This document shows positions 42,865-53,129 of a DNA stretch of 64,000 nt, piece after piece. The DNA comes from Alistipes senegalensis (GTDB lineage Bacteria > Bacillota > Clostridia > Oscillospirales > Ruminococcaceae). Below the pieces are notes generated by a model. It was not told the origin of the DNA and did no database searches. It saw only the letters and a program-made list of their open reading frames with translations. Both the position numbers and the translations under genes were made by a program. The stretch spans positions 227,135-291,134 of the forward strand of contig JAMPEF010000001.1 in assembly GCA_023665275.1 (NCBI GenBank), given 5' to 3'. Positions within the stretch are counted from its first letter, which is position 1. Each line of letters opens with the position of its first letter.

Positions 42865-45492
42865 ATGGCAAATAAGTATTGTTACCTTTTTTCTGAGGGT
42901 AACGCAAACATGAGAGAACTTCTCGGCGGTAAGGGTGCTAACCTCGCTGAGATGACTAACATCGGTCTTCCTGTTCCACAGGGCTTTACAATCACAACAG
43001 AGGCTTGTACTCAGTACTATGAGGACGGCGGTATCTCTGATGAGATTATGGCTGAAATCAACGAATATATCGTAAAAATGGAAGAAATTACAGGTAAGAA
43101 GTTCGGCGACAAGGAAAATCCGCTCCTCGTTTCTGTTCGTTCAGGTGCAAGAGCTTCAATGCCGGGTATGATGGACACAATCCTTAACCTCGGTCTTAAT
43201 GAAACTGTTGTTAACACAATTGCTGAAAAGTCCGGCAATGCAAGATGGGCTTGGGACTGCTACAGAAGATTCATTCAGATGTATTCAGACGTTGTTATGG
43301 AAGTCGGCAAGAAGTACTTTGAAGAACTTATTGACAAGATGAAGGAAGAAAAGGGCGTTACACAGGACGTTGAACTTGATGCTGATGACCTCAAGAACCT
43401 TGCTTCACAGTTCAAGGCTGAATATAAGGCTAAAATCGGCGTTGATTTCCCTGACGACCCGAAGGAACAGCTTATGGGTGCTATCAAAGCTGTATTCCGT
43501 TCATGGGACAACCCACGTGCTAACGTTTACAGACGTGACAATGATATTCCTTTTTCATGGGGTACTGCTGTTAACGTTCAGTCAATGGCATTCGGTAACA
43601 TGGGCGACGATTGCGGTACAGGTGTTGCATTTACACGTGACCCAGCTACCGGCGAAAAGAAGCTTATGGGTGAATTCCTTACAAACGCACAGGGCGAAGA
43701 CGTTGTTGCCGGCGTAAGAACTCCTATGCCTATTCAGCAGATGGCTGAAACTTTCCCAGAGGCTTATGCACAGTTTGTTGAAGTATGCAAGACTCTTGAA
43801 AATCACTATCACGATATGCAGGATATGGAATTTACTGTTGAAAACAAGAAACTCTATATGCTCCAGACAAGAAACGGCAAGAGAACTGCTCAGGCTGCAC
43901 TCAAAATCGCTTGTGACCTCGTTGACGAGGGTATGAAGACAGAGCAGGAAGCTGTTGCAATGATTGACCCGAGAAACCTTGACACTCTTCTCCACCCGCA
44001 GTTCGATTCTGCTGCTTTAAAGGCTGCTACACCTATGGGCAAGGGACTTGGTGCTTCACCTGGTGCTGCTTGCGGTAAGGTTGTATTTACTGCCGATGAC
44101 GCTGTAGAATGGGCTGAAAGAGGCGAAAAGGTTATACTCGTGAGACTTGAAACATCTCCTGAAGATATCACAGGTATGAAGGCTGCTCAGGGTATCCTTA
44201 CAGTTCGTGGCGGTATGACTTCACACGCTGCTGTTGTTGCTCGTGGTATGGGCGAATGCTGTGTATCAGGCTGTGGCGACATCAAAATGGACGAAGCTAA
44301 CAAGAAGTTTGAACTCGGTGGAAAGACTTTCGCTGAAGGTGACTTTATTTCAATCGACGGTACAACAGGTAACATCTATGAAGGCGTAATCCCGACTGTT
44401 GATGCTACAATTGCCGGAGAATTTGACAGAATCATGCAGTGGGCTGACAAGTACAGAGTTCTTAAGGTTAGAACTAACGCTGATACACCTGCTGACGCTA
44501 AGAAGGCTCGTGAACTCGGTGCTGAGGGTATCGGTCTCTGCCGTACAGAGCATATGTTCTTTGACCCTGAAAGAATCGCTGCATTCCGTGAGATGATTTG
44601 TTCAGATACAGTTGAAGAAAGAGAAGTAGCACTCGCTAAGATTGAACCTATGCAGCAGTCTGACTTTGAGGCACTTTATGAAGCTCTTGAGGGTAATCCG
44701 GTTGTTATCAGATTCCTTGACCCACCGCTTCATGAATTTGTTCCTACAGAAGAAGAAGACATCAAGGCTCTTGCAGACGCACAGGGCAAGTCCGTTGAGG
44801 CTATCAAGAATATTATCGCAAGCCTTCACGAATTTAACCCGATGATGGGTCACAGAGGCTGCCGTCTTGCTGTAACATATCCTGAAATCGCTAAGATGCA
44901 GACAAATGCTGTAATTAAGGCTGCTATCAACGTAAAGAAGAATCACCCTGATTGGACTGTAAAGCCTGAAATCATGATTCCGCTTGTTGGTGACATCAAG
45001 GAATACAACTTTGTAAAGAAAGTTGTTGTTGCTGCTGCTGATGCTGTAATTGCTGAAGCTGGTGTTGAACTCGAATACGAAGTTGGTACAATGATTGAAA
45101 TTCCAAGAGCTGCTCTTACAGCCGACGAAATAGGTGCAAATGCTGACTTCTTCTGCTTCGGTACAAACGACCTTACACAGATGACTTATGGCTTCTCACG
45201 TGATGACGCTGGTAAGTTCCTTGACGCTTACTATGACAAGAAGATTTTTGAAAATGACCCGTTTGCTAAGCTCGACCAGGTAGGCGTTGGCTCACTTATG
45301 AAGACTGCTGTTAAACTCGGTAAGGGTGCAAATGCAAATCTCCAGTGTGGTATCTGCGGCGAACACGGTGGCGACCCGACATCTGTTGAGTTCTGCCACA
45401 AGATTGGTCTTGACTATGTTTCATGCTCACCATTCCGTGTGCCGATTGCAAGACTTGCTGCTGCACAGGCTGCTATTGCTGACCAGAAGTAA
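42865..45492 (+). CDS. ppdK: pyruvate, phosphate dikinase
   Basis: 875 aa, full length. Interconverts PEP, AMP and PPi with pyruvate, ATP and phosphate; in anaerobes it serves PPi-linked glycolysis. The nucleotide-binding N-terminus has LLGGKGANLAEM (about 20-31). The catalytic His is in GGMTSHAAVVARGMG (about 450-464), and the PEP domain has GLCRTEHMFF, GTNDLTQMTYGFSRDD and CGICGEHGGDP. Start after CGGAGG. Codons are strongly biased to GCT, AAG and CTC compared with neighbours, typical of very high expression. Confidence 0.98.
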   Translation: MANKYCYLFSEGNANMRELLGGKGANLAEMTNIGLPVPQGFTITTEACTQYYEDGGISDEIMAEINEYIVKMEEITGKKFGDKENPLLVSVRSGARASMPGMMDTILNLGLNETVVNTIAEKSGNARWAWDCYRRFIQMYSDVVMEVGKKYFEELIDKMKEEKGVTQDVELDADDLKNLASQFKAEYKAKIGVDFPDDPKEQLMGAIKAVFRSWDNPRANVYRRDNDIPFSWGTAVNVQSMAFGNMGDDCGTGVAFTRDPATGEKKLMGEFLTNAQGEDVVAGVRTPMPIQQMAETFPEAYAQFVEVCKTLENHYHDMQDMEFTVENKKLYMLQTRNGKRTAQAALKIACDLVDEGMKTEQEAVAMIDPRNLDTLLHPQFDSAALKAATPMGKGLGASPGAACGKVVFTADDAVEWAERGEKVILVRLETSPEDITGMKAAQGILTVRGGMTSHAAVVARGMGECCVSGCGDIKMDEANKKFELGGKTFAEGDFISIDGTTGNIYEGVIPTVDATIAGEFDRIMQWADKYRVLKVRTNADTPADAKKARELGAEGIGLCRTEHMFFDPERIAAFREMICSDTVEEREVALAKIEPMQQSDFEALYEALEGNPVVIRFLDPPLHEFVPTEEEDIKALADAQGKSVEAIKNIIASLHEFNPMMGHRGCRLAVTYPEIAKMQTNAVIKAAINVKKNHPDWTVKPEIMIPLVGDIKEYNFVKKVVVAAADAVIAEAGVELEYEVGTMIEIPRAALTADEIGANADFFCFGTNDLTQMTYGFSRDDAGKFLDAYYDKKIFENDPFAKLDQVGVGSLMKTAVKLGKGANANLQCGICGEHGGDPTSVEFCHKIGLDYVSCSPFRVPIARLAAAQAAIADQK

Positions 45493-45540
45493 TTTGTACA
45501 AATAATAACTGTGAATTTTTAATTTCACATAGCTAAAAAG

Positions 45541-45577
45541 AGCCGTTATCTGTTTTTGACGGATAACGGCTTTTCTT
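45541..45577 (+). terminator. ppdK terminator
   Basis: 10-base-pair stem AGCCGTTATC/GATAACGGCT followed by TTTCTTT. Confidence 0.88.
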
Positions 45578-45602
45578 TATATTTTTGAAATAGGTGAATA
45601 TT

Positions 45603-46169
45603 ATGGGCTGTTTCAGCGTGACGACGGTTCTGCGTAACCGTGAAAATTTTAGCAGGGAAGAATTTACGGAATTATTCCGCAAAGAAATGCAGGAAATGGG
45701 CTATGTTGCAACCGACAAGGAAAATGCTGAATTTTTCCGTGCAGTTGCTTTTACTGACAAGTGGATTACATTGGTATCAGACAGTCCGAATATGGCAAAA
45801 CGTTTGAATATGGACTGTATACGTGTTGAAGAAGTGGACAGCGACTTTGTGACAATGGGCGTGTATTCAAATACAGGCGAAAAAATCGAATCTATTCTAA
45901 TGGGTATGCCATACTGGGAAGAGGAAGAAAATGAAGCAATGGGATATTTCGACCCGACCGAAAAAGTCTGGGGCGATTATCTGGAAGACGGCTGTAGCTG
46001 GGAAAAGTTTATGGAAGCATTCTCAGAAGACGAAACCACAGAAGTGACCGAAATGACTGGTATGAATATACATCATATATTTCTCTCGGAAAACGACATT
46101 GAAGAAGATTGTGAGTCTGGATTTGTCAAAGATGACAATATATATTTTCTGTATTTCAGAAAAGCATAA
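45603..46169 (+). CDS. orphan acidic protein
   Basis: 188 aa from the ATG at 45603; the GTG nine bases earlier belongs to the AGGTG site. Soluble, acidic. N-terminus MGCFSVTTVLRNRENFSREE, a middle part with SDSPNMAKRLNMDCIRVEEVDSDF, and an acidic C-terminus. It resembles small proteins found as immunity or contingency genes, but no family is recognised. Stands alone between two terminators. Confidence 0.65.
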   Translation: MGCFSVTTVLRNRENFSREEFTELFRKEMQEMGYVATDKENAEFFRAVAFTDKWITLVSDSPNMAKRLNMDCIRVEEVDSDFVTMGVYSNTGEKIESILMGMPYWEEEENEAMGYFDPTEKVWGDYLEDGCSWEKFMEAFSEDETTEVTEMTGMNIHHIFLSENDIEEDCESGFVKDDNIYFLYFRKA

Positions 46170-46174
46170 AAAAA

Positions 46175-46207
46175 CTCCCCCTATTCTTATGAATAAGGGG
46201 AATTTTT
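46175..46207. terminator. intrinsic terminator between converging genes
   Basis: 10-base stem with one mismatch around the loop TTAT (CTATTC/GAATAAGGGG side), plus-strand tail ATTTTT, A-run on the other side. Confidence 0.75.
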
Positions 46208-46224
46208 GTATTTTGTGTGTGAAA

Positions 46225-46836
46225 TCAGTCTGTCAGCCAAATAACATTTACATTCTTTGTAATTGATATTTTACGGTTGGAAAGTTTAGCTGATTGAGAG
46301 TCAGATGGTTCAACTGACCCGATTTTATGACAAACAGAAGGAGTATAGTACTCGGTTTTATAGTCATGTTGTATTTCTTCAAATCCTATAATGCTACAAT
46401 TAAGAGAAGATATTATCATTTCAGCTTTATTCCTTGAATCCTCCACAGCAGCATTGATTACAAGTTTTTCTTTTTCATTAAGGTTATCAAGTAATGGGTC
46501 AATATCATATTCAATATAATTAAATCCTTGAAGAACATTAATAATTGATTCTGTTGTGCTATGGTCAACGTTTGTTATCATACGAAGTTTTTTATAAAAT
46601 TCAAATGATTCTTCATCACCATAACAAATTCTTGTTTTTTCGTGGGAAACAGTCATATCATTTGGCTTAATATCAAGTTGTCTGTTTAATGTAGTCAATA
46701 AGTCTTCTATTAACTGTCTGCCTTTAGAAATAGCCACTCCTGCCATTTTATCAGTTATTGTTATTTCTATACTGATTTCATAGTAATCGGGTTCAAATTC
46801 CATAGTGGCATTGCCACCCATTTTTATTTTACCCAT
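46225..46836 (-). CDS. SIMPL-like (DUF541) protein
   Basis: 203 aa, no signal peptide. GGNATMEFEPDYYEISIEITI at the start (read as GGNATMEFEPDYYEISI), NRQLDIKPNDMTVSHEK, and a helix with VEDSRNKAEMIISSLNCSI match the layout of SIMPL/DUF541 domains: beta strand, helix, then an A-x-x-A-helix. Most relatives are exported, so a cytoplasmic one is less usual. AGGTGG site. Function unknown. Confidence 0.65.
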   Translation of the reverse strand: MGKIKMGGNATMEFEPDYYEISIEITITDKMAGVAISKGRQLIEDLLTTLNRQLDIKPNDMTVSHEKTRICYGDEESFEFYKKLRMITNVDHSTTESIINVLQGFNYIEYDIDPLLDNLNEKEKLVINAAVEDSRNKAEMIISSLNCSIIGFEEIQHDYKTEYYTPSVCHKIGSVEPSDSQSAKLSNRKISITKNVNVIWLTD

Positions 46837-46873
46837 AATTTCACCACCTGTGGAAAAATGTTTCTGTATTTGT

Positions 46874-49570
46874 TTATACGTTTATATCATCAATGGGGAG
46901 GTCTTCCTGCTTGATAAGATTTATATCAATCATCTGTATAGCCAAAGCGTCTTTTGTTGTTATGCCGTCGCCTCTGCTTACAACGTCGGCGTTGTTCTGA
47001 CCCTGTTTTGTAATTGTAAATTCATCAGGGTTTGAGAGAGCCTGCATTATAAGTACAGCATCGGCAACACTTACTTTATTGTCACAATTTGCGTCACCGT
47101 AAAGAATATCGCCGGAAGTTCCTGAAGCAGTAGTAGTTGTTGTACCAGTGGGCTTTGTGGTAGCAGTAGTTGTTTTCGGAGGTTCAATACTTCCGTCAGA
47201 AATTTCACCGTAAACGATACCACAGCCGACTGTTGACATATAGATTTTACCAAATTCGTTCATATCACCGACAATGAAATTTCCGTTACCAGTACCGCCA
47301 TAGAGGTGGTTGGTGTTAATACATACCCATGTTTTACCGCCGTCCTGTGAACGATAAATACCCTCAACGTCATCTTCATCCGGTTTGCCGTATATAAAGA
47401 GTGTATTAGGGTTGCCTTTCTTTTCAGGTGCGCCATAACCTACAGTCTTTGCATAGAATACATCAGATTTTTCAATTTTGTTTCCGCCGTCGGTTATAAT
47501 GTACAGACCATTCCAGCCGGTAGCCATAGCTATTTTATCTTCTGAAATGTATGCAAGGTCACCGGTGTGGTCGCATTCGTCGTATTTGCATACGATAAAT
47601 TTCTTGAAAGTCTTACCGTAATCCGTACTTATATAGAAATCATACTGTGCGTCGTCAAGAGTAGGCTCTTTTTTGGACGTATCAGATGACCAGTAGGAAT
47701 TATACTTTATGCCTGAACCATATACAATAGCCGGATTATTCGGGTCAACAAGCGGATATGTTGTCTTTGTACCCTCAAGACCGGAGGCATTTTCCCATGT
47801 TGCACCGAAATCATCTGTATAGCTTATAGAGGCATTATCACTGCTTGCCTTGATAATTCTGTATGTGCCATCATCAAGTTTTGTTATGGCAAGTTTTCCG
47901 CCACCGTTAGGGACTTTGAGTTCTTCCCATGTCTTGCCAGCGTCGAGACTGTAGTAACCTTTTGCATCGTGTTCGCTTACACGTGCCATTACTTTTGTAT
48001 CAGCCGGACAATATGCTATAGCACTTGTTGAACCCATATTCGGCTTATACTGGAGACCTATCACATCTTCATCAAGATGTTCAAAGCCGTCATAGTCGCC
48101 GATAGCGGAGAATGGACTTCCACCCGGAACGCTTACAAAGTCAAGTGCAACTACTTCCTCTACACCATCCGGCTGGAAATAGAATTGTACCTCTTTTTCG
48201 TCCCATACGTTGTCACAGGCAAAAACGCCATTACCGGAAGTCATAACTATTCTGTCGGGATTACGTGGGTCAATAAGAATACCGCTTCCCCAGTGACAAG
48301 CCTTACCGTAAATCCAGTCATAGCCGTTTGTATCAATAGGAAGTGAAACAAATTCCTTGTGTGAGCCGTTTGCGTCATAGATAGTCTCACCAGCACCGGG
48401 GGTAATATCCTGCCATGTTGCACCGCCATCTGTTGAGCGGAAGAAGTGATCACCCCATGCTATAGAATCGTCTGTCCATTCTGCCTCGTACCACTGGTCA
48501 GACCATACACCACAGGTACGTGCAACCATTTTGTCGGGGTTGTTGTCGTCAACCTCAATCATACCGATAGCACCACTTTTTGGTGGGGTAATATCGGAAA
48601 CTTTACCGGTTTTTGTGTCATACTTATAAGCACCGCCTGAAGCACCGGAGAACGCAAGACCGGCAATATAAGTAAAGAAAATATTACCATGTTTGTCGCT
48701 TGTAATGGAACACGGATAATTTTCAGTCGGGAGGTCTTTTGTGAGGACTTCAAATTTATCATCTTTAACATTGGCAACGTGAATATTTGCCTCACCAGTA
48801 ACGGAAGTACCAACGTATACTTTACCGTCTTCAATCAGGATACAGCCGATGCCGTTCTGCTGATTATAACCCTGTTCACCTTTGTCCTCACTGCCACGGA
48901 CTACATGGTCAGTCCAGAAAGGATATTTCATGCTGTAGTCGAATAAGCCTAAATCATCATAACCCATTACAGCGTTCCATGTTTTACCGCCGTCAGTGGA
49001 CTTTATAAGTGCAGATTTACCGGCAGTAACATCACCACCGGCATAGATTGTGTCCGGATTATCGGGGTCAACAGCAATAGGCTCTACACATTCACGACCG
49101 TCACCGTTGCCGTGTACCTGAATGTGTTCAGTTACATCAGATTCTGTGAAAGTTTTACCGCCATCGGTTGTCTTGAAAATAACCGTTCTTGCACCGGAGA
49201 AGTAAGCACAACCACACAGGAAATAAGCTGTGTTGTCGTCTGTAGGGTCAATAGCAATGCCCTTTACACTGAGTAAACCTCTGTCTTCTTCATTGAGGAA
49301 ACCGAAAAGCTGTTCCCATCTGGATTTTTCATAGTTCCACTTGTAAGCACCGCCGACGTCTGTACGGAGATACATTTCTTTCTGACCGGTAACGATACCT
49401 GAAGTAAATCCAGCTCCGCCTATACGGAGTGTGTCCCATTTCATAGTATCAGCGACGCTTTCTGATACAGCTGAAACATTATCTGAAATATAGCTGTTTG
49501 AATACGGAATGGCAGAAACTGTAATACAGGAGATTAAAATTCCCGCCATAGTTTTTTTAAATAAATTCAT
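46874..49570 (-). CDS. secreted GH74 xyloglucanase with C-terminal dockerin
   Basis: 898 aa. Signal peptide (about 1-35). Two seven-bladed beta-propeller halves of GH74 (about 40-790) with repeated S/T-D-GGKTW Asp-box-like turns (TTDGGKTF, STDGGKTWNA, STDGGATWQD, SQDGGKTWV). The likely catalytic Asp is in LRTDVGGAYKW; a second is expected in the IDPRNPDRIV segment. A Thr-rich linker (about 795-819) leads to a dockerin (about 820-898) with two Ca loops (GDANCDNKVSVADAVLI and NADVVSRGDGITTKDAL). It should cut xyloglucan outside the cell while docked on a scaffoldin. Promoter at 49608-49636. Scaffoldin genes are not in the window. Confidence 0.93.
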   Translation of the reverse strand: MNLFKKTMAGILISCITVSAIPYSNSYISDNVSAVSESVADTMKWDTLRIGGAGFTSGIVTGQKEMYLRTDVGGAYKWNYEKSRWEQLFGFLNEEDRGLLSVKGIAIDPTDDNTAYFLCGCAYFSGARTVIFKTTDGGKTFTESDVTEHIQVHGNGDGRECVEPIAVDPDNPDTIYAGGDVTAGKSALIKSTDGGKTWNAVMGYDDLGLFDYSMKYPFWTDHVVRGSEDKGEQGYNQQNGIGCILIEDGKVYVGTSVTGEANIHVANVKDDKFEVLTKDLPTENYPCSITSDKHGNIFFTYIAGLAFSGASGGAYKYDTKTGKVSDITPPKSGAIGMIEVDDNNPDKMVARTCGVWSDQWYEAEWTDDSIAWGDHFFRSTDGGATWQDITPGAGETIYDANGSHKEFVSLPIDTNGYDWIYGKACHWGSGILIDPRNPDRIVMTSGNGVFACDNVWDEKEVQFYFQPDGVEEVVALDFVSVPGGSPFSAIGDYDGFEHLDEDVIGLQYKPNMGSTSAIAYCPADTKVMARVSEHDAKGYYSLDAGKTWEELKVPNGGGKLAITKLDDGTYRIIKASSDNASISYTDDFGATWENASGLEGTKTTYPLVDPNNPAIVYGSGIKYNSYWSSDTSKKEPTLDDAQYDFYISTDYGKTFKKFIVCKYDECDHTGDLAYISEDKIAMATGWNGLYIITDGGNKIEKSDVFYAKTVGYGAPEKKGNPNTLFIYGKPDEDDVEGIYRSQDGGKTWVCINTNHLYGGTGNGNFIVGDMNEFGKIYMSTVGCGIVYGEISDGSIEPPKTTTATTKPTGTTTTTASGTSGDILYGDANCDNKVSVADAVLIMQALSNPDEFTITKQGQNNADVVSRGDGITTKDALAIQMIDINLIKQEDLPIDDINV

Positions 49571-49607
49571 AAAAAATTACCGTTCCTTTCATATTTTATT
49601 TAATTAT

Positions 49608-49636
49608 ATTATAATGTTTCCACGTGATTTTGTCAA
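49608..49636 (-). promoter_or_regulatory. consensus sigma-A promoter of the GH74 gene
   Basis: Minus strand: TTGACA, 17-base spacer, TATAAT, perfect. It begins 10 bases after the mfd stop, so the GH74 gene is transcribed on its own. No catabolite-repression-like box was noticed. Confidence 0.88.
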
Positions 49637-49645
49637 GGGATTATT

Positions 49646-52600
49646 TTATGCATTGCTTATTATGTTGATAGTTTCTTTCATCATTTCGAAGGGTTTTGTT
49701 TTCGGGTGAATCTTTATTGAAACGTAAGATTTTCCCGAACCGTTGAAAGTTATACGTCCCTTATAATTTCCGGAAAGTGCCATAACCTGTTCAGTAGAGA
49801 GATATTCCGTATAAAAATACATAGCCCCGTTTTTCTGGGAAATTTCAGTTATTCCGCAATGTGATGCCTTATTTCTGAGTAAGGATATTTCAATAAGACC
49901 GGTTACAGCCTCCGGTGGTTCGCCGTAACGGTCTATTAGTTCGTCTATAAGGTCTTCCTTGTCTTCAGAAGTATTAAGCGTCATGATTTTACGATAAATG
50001 TCTATACGCTGATTGAGACTTGAAATATAATTTTCCGGAATATGCGCATTAATCTGTACATCTATAAGGCATTCCGGAATTTTTTCAGGTTTTTCACCAC
50101 GTTCCTCTGCGACGGCTTCAGAAAGAAGTTTCAGATACATATCATAGCCGACAGCCTCCATATGACCGTGTTGTTTTCCGCCTAAAATACTGCCTGCTCC
50201 TCTTATTTCAAGGTCACGGAGGGCAATGCGAAAACCACTTCCGAACTGTGTAAATTCCCGCATGGCATTGAGACGTTTTGAAGCTATTTCCGTTAAAACC
50301 TTGTCACGCTGATATGTGAAATATGCATAGCCCCTCCGGTTTGAACGTCCTACACGTCCCCTTAGCTGATAAAGCTGTGACAGTCCGAAACGGTCGGAAT
50401 CGTCAATAATCAGTGTATTCACATTAGGAACATCAACGCCCGTTTCAATAATTGTTGTGCATACTAAAATATCTATTTCATGTTCAACGAGTTTTTCCCA
50501 TATATCAGACATTTTTTCTTCATTCATCTGTCCATGTGCGTAAGCTATACGGGCTTCCGGAAAATATTCCTGTAGCTGTGCCGTGCGTGACTGGATAGTT
50601 TCAATTCTATTATGGATATAATAAACCTGTCCGCCACGTCTCAGCTCACGGGTGATAGCCTGAATAATCATGCTGTTGTTGTATTCCACAACATAGGTCT
50701 GAACAGGTTGTCTGTCCTGTGGTGGTTCTTCCAGTACGGACATATCACGTATTCCGGACATAGCCATATTAAGTGTACGTGGAATAGGCGTCGCCGACAG
50801 CATAAGAATATCAACGCCGTTGAAAGACTCCTTGAATTTTTCTTTATGTGCCACACCGAAACGTTGTTCTTCGTCGATTATTGCAAGTCCTAAATCTTTA
50901 AATATAACGCTTTTCTGAATAATTTTATGTGTACCAATAAGAAAATCAATTCTTCCCTGTTTAAGTTTTTTAAGAATTTCAGTCTGTTGTTTAGGAGTGC
51001 GGTAACGTGAGAGAAGTTCTATATTTACCGGAAACTGTTCAAAACGTCTTAAAGCTGTCTGATAGTGCTGATATGCAAGTACTGTTGTAGGTGCTAATAA
51101 TGCACATTGTTTGCCGGCAAGGACGCACTTCATGGCAGCACGGAATGCAACTTCAGTCTTGCCGAAACCGACGTCACCGCACAGAAGCCTTTCCATAGGC
51201 TTAGGACTTTCCATATCTGATTTTATTTCGGATATTGCTTGTAACTGGTCATCTGTTTCTATATACGGAAAACGTTCTTCAAAATCGTGTTGTATTTCGT
51301 CGTCCGGATAGAACGCAAAACCTTTGCTTTGTTCACGTTTTGCATAGAGTTCTGTGAGTTCGTGTGCCATATCTTTAACGGCACGACGGACGTTATTTCT
51401 TGTTTTCTGCCATTCATTTGAGGAAAGTTTATTCAGTTTAACACCGCTGTCGTCCCGTGAACCAATATATTTTGATACCATATCAAGCTGTGTGACCGGT
51501 ATATATAATTTATCAGTTCCTGCATACTGGATAGTTATATAATCTTTTACGACGTCTTCAAATTCAAGTTTTCGTATACCTATGAAACGTCCTATACCGT
51601 AACCGGAATGCACAATCAAATCACCCTCAGCGATATCCGCCAGACTTCGTATTTCTTCGGCTTTGTTTTTCTTACGACGTTTTTTGTTTCGGGTATCCAT
51701 AGAGCGACCCTGTGTGATAAGGACGGTTTTATTTTCGGGATATTCAAAACCACTGCTGAAACTTCCCGACATAAGACATACTCGGCTGATTTCAGGTATG
51801 GTATTATCAGTGCATATATCGCACGGAATATTATTTTTCTGTAAATCTTCACGGATAAGCGGTAAAGTCTTTTCACTTCCTGCACAAAGAATAATCCTGT
51901 ATTTACGCTTTATGAAGTCCTGTAAATCTTCTGTAAGCTGTTTCATTTCACCGCTCCATACAGCCGTATGCATAGCTTCAAAACTTACTATCTGTTTGAA
52001 ATCTATACGTTCACCGCTTTGTATGAAGTTACTGATATAAAGACATATGTGCTTTTCTGCAAGTTTCTGAACTTGTGGGAGTTCCATTATATGACCATTA
52101 AGCCCTCTGCATAACTGACCCTCTTCAATAAGAAGTTTAACATCTTCATTATGGCGGAGAGTTATTCCGGAAGCGTTGTCCATGACGGAAGAGTAGTCGC
52201 TGAAAAATACAACGCCGTCGATATAGTCAAAAATTGTCGCCGGAGTATCATATATCAGGTTATAATATTTCTGACCGTGCGGGATAACTTCACCAGTACG
52301 TAATCTTTCAACGTCACCGCCCAGATTTTCCCGTACCGCCTCCATACGTCTGCCACGTACTTTTTTCATAAGTTTTTCTATCTGTCCGGCGAGTACATCG
52401 TTATCATAAAGCATTTCACTTGCCGGCGGAATATTTATACTTTCAAGATTTTCTGTACGTCTTTGTGTATCGGTTTCAAATTCTGAAACAGAATCAATTT
52501 CATCGCCCCATAGTTCAATTCTGACCGGTTTTTCAGCCTGTACCGGAAAAATATCAATAATATTTCCCCTCACTGAAAACTGTGAAGCACCTTCTACTTT

Positions 52601-53092
52601 TTCGCACCGCTGGTAGCCATTCCGGACAAGTTTATTTATAAAATCCATGACATTTAGTTCCTGACCGGCTGTAATTTCGATACCGGCGGAAATAAGTTTA
52701 TCTGCCGGTATAGTCGGCTGCATTACAGCTTCCGTGCTGGCGCATATCACACCGGAACGGCGTTTCAGCATTTTTGCGAGCGCCGATATACGCATATATT
52801 CATATTCATGATTGGCGGTGTCTACGGACGTGAAAAGAAGTTCCTTTGATGGAAAAACCACAGCGGTTTCCTCACCGGACATCATATTTATATCGTCGCA
52901 TATTTTACGGGCTTCAGCTTCTGAACCAGTTATAAGCAGATTTATTTTATCTGTAGTGAGTGCATATACAAGATTTGCCCTATGCACGTGGGAAAGCCCT
53001 GTTACTGAAACAGGGGATATTTTTTTGTCAATGACTTCACGGAGACTTTTATATCCGGCAAGTTCACTGAAAAGATTTCTGAAAAAGTTCAT
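49646..53092 (-). CDS. mfd: transcription-repair coupling factor Mfd
   Basis: 1148 aa. Displaces stalled RNA polymerase and recruits UvrA. UvrB-homology N-terminal domains (1-340), RNAP-interacting domain (about 480-550, SGYGIGRFIGIRKLE), then the RecG-like translocase: Walker A CGDVGFGKTEVAF (about 640-652), DEEQRFG (about 745-751), SATPIPRTLNMAM, and LRGRVGRSNRRGYAYF (about 910-925). C-terminal TRCF domain to 1148. Preceded by pth, its usual neighbour in Firmicutes. Confidence 0.97.
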   Translation of the reverse strand: MNFFRNLFSELAGYKSLREVIDKKISPVSVTGLSHVHRANLVYALTTDKINLLITGSEAEARKICDDINMMSGEETAVVFPSKELLFTSVDTANHEYEYMRISALAKMLKRRSGVICASTEAVMQPTIPADKLISAGIEITAGQELNVMDFINKLVRNGYQRCEKVEGASQFSVRGNIIDIFPVQAEKPVRIELWGDEIDSVSEFETDTQRRTENLESINIPPASEMLYDNDVLAGQIEKLMKKVRGRRMEAVRENLGGDVERLRTGEVIPHGQKYYNLIYDTPATIFDYIDGVVFFSDYSSVMDNASGITLRHNEDVKLLIEEGQLCRGLNGHIMELPQVQKLAEKHICLYISNFIQSGERIDFKQIVSFEAMHTAVWSGEMKQLTEDLQDFIKRKYRIILCAGSEKTLPLIREDLQKNNIPCDICTDNTIPEISRVCLMSGSFSSGFEYPENKTVLITQGRSMDTRNKKRRKKNKAEEIRSLADIAEGDLIVHSGYGIGRFIGIRKLEFEDVVKDYITIQYAGTDKLYIPVTQLDMVSKYIGSRDDSGVKLNKLSSNEWQKTRNNVRRAVKDMAHELTELYAKREQSKGFAFYPDDEIQHDFEERFPYIETDDQLQAISEIKSDMESPKPMERLLCGDVGFGKTEVAFRAAMKCVLAGKQCALLAPTTVLAYQHYQTALRRFEQFPVNIELLSRYRTPKQQTEILKKLKQGRIDFLIGTHKIIQKSVIFKDLGLAIIDEEQRFGVAHKEKFKESFNGVDILMLSATPIPRTLNMAMSGIRDMSVLEEPPQDRQPVQTYVVEYNNSMIIQAITRELRRGGQVYYIHNRIETIQSRTAQLQEYFPEARIAYAHGQMNEEKMSDIWEKLVEHEIDILVCTTIIETGVDVPNVNTLIIDDSDRFGLSQLYQLRGRVGRSNRRGYAYFTYQRDKVLTEIASKRLNAMREFTQFGSGFRIALRDLEIRGAGSILGGKQHGHMEAVGYDMYLKLLSEAVAEERGEKPEKIPECLIDVQINAHIPENYISSLNQRIDIYRKIMTLNTSEDKEDLIDELIDRYGEPPEAVTGLIEISLLRNKASHCGITEISQKNGAMYFYTEYLSTEQVMALSGNYKGRITFNGSGKSYVSIKIHPKTKPFEMMKETINIISNA

Positions 53093-53129
53093 TTTATTGT
53101 CTCCAATCGGAAATTTGTTCTTATCTGAT

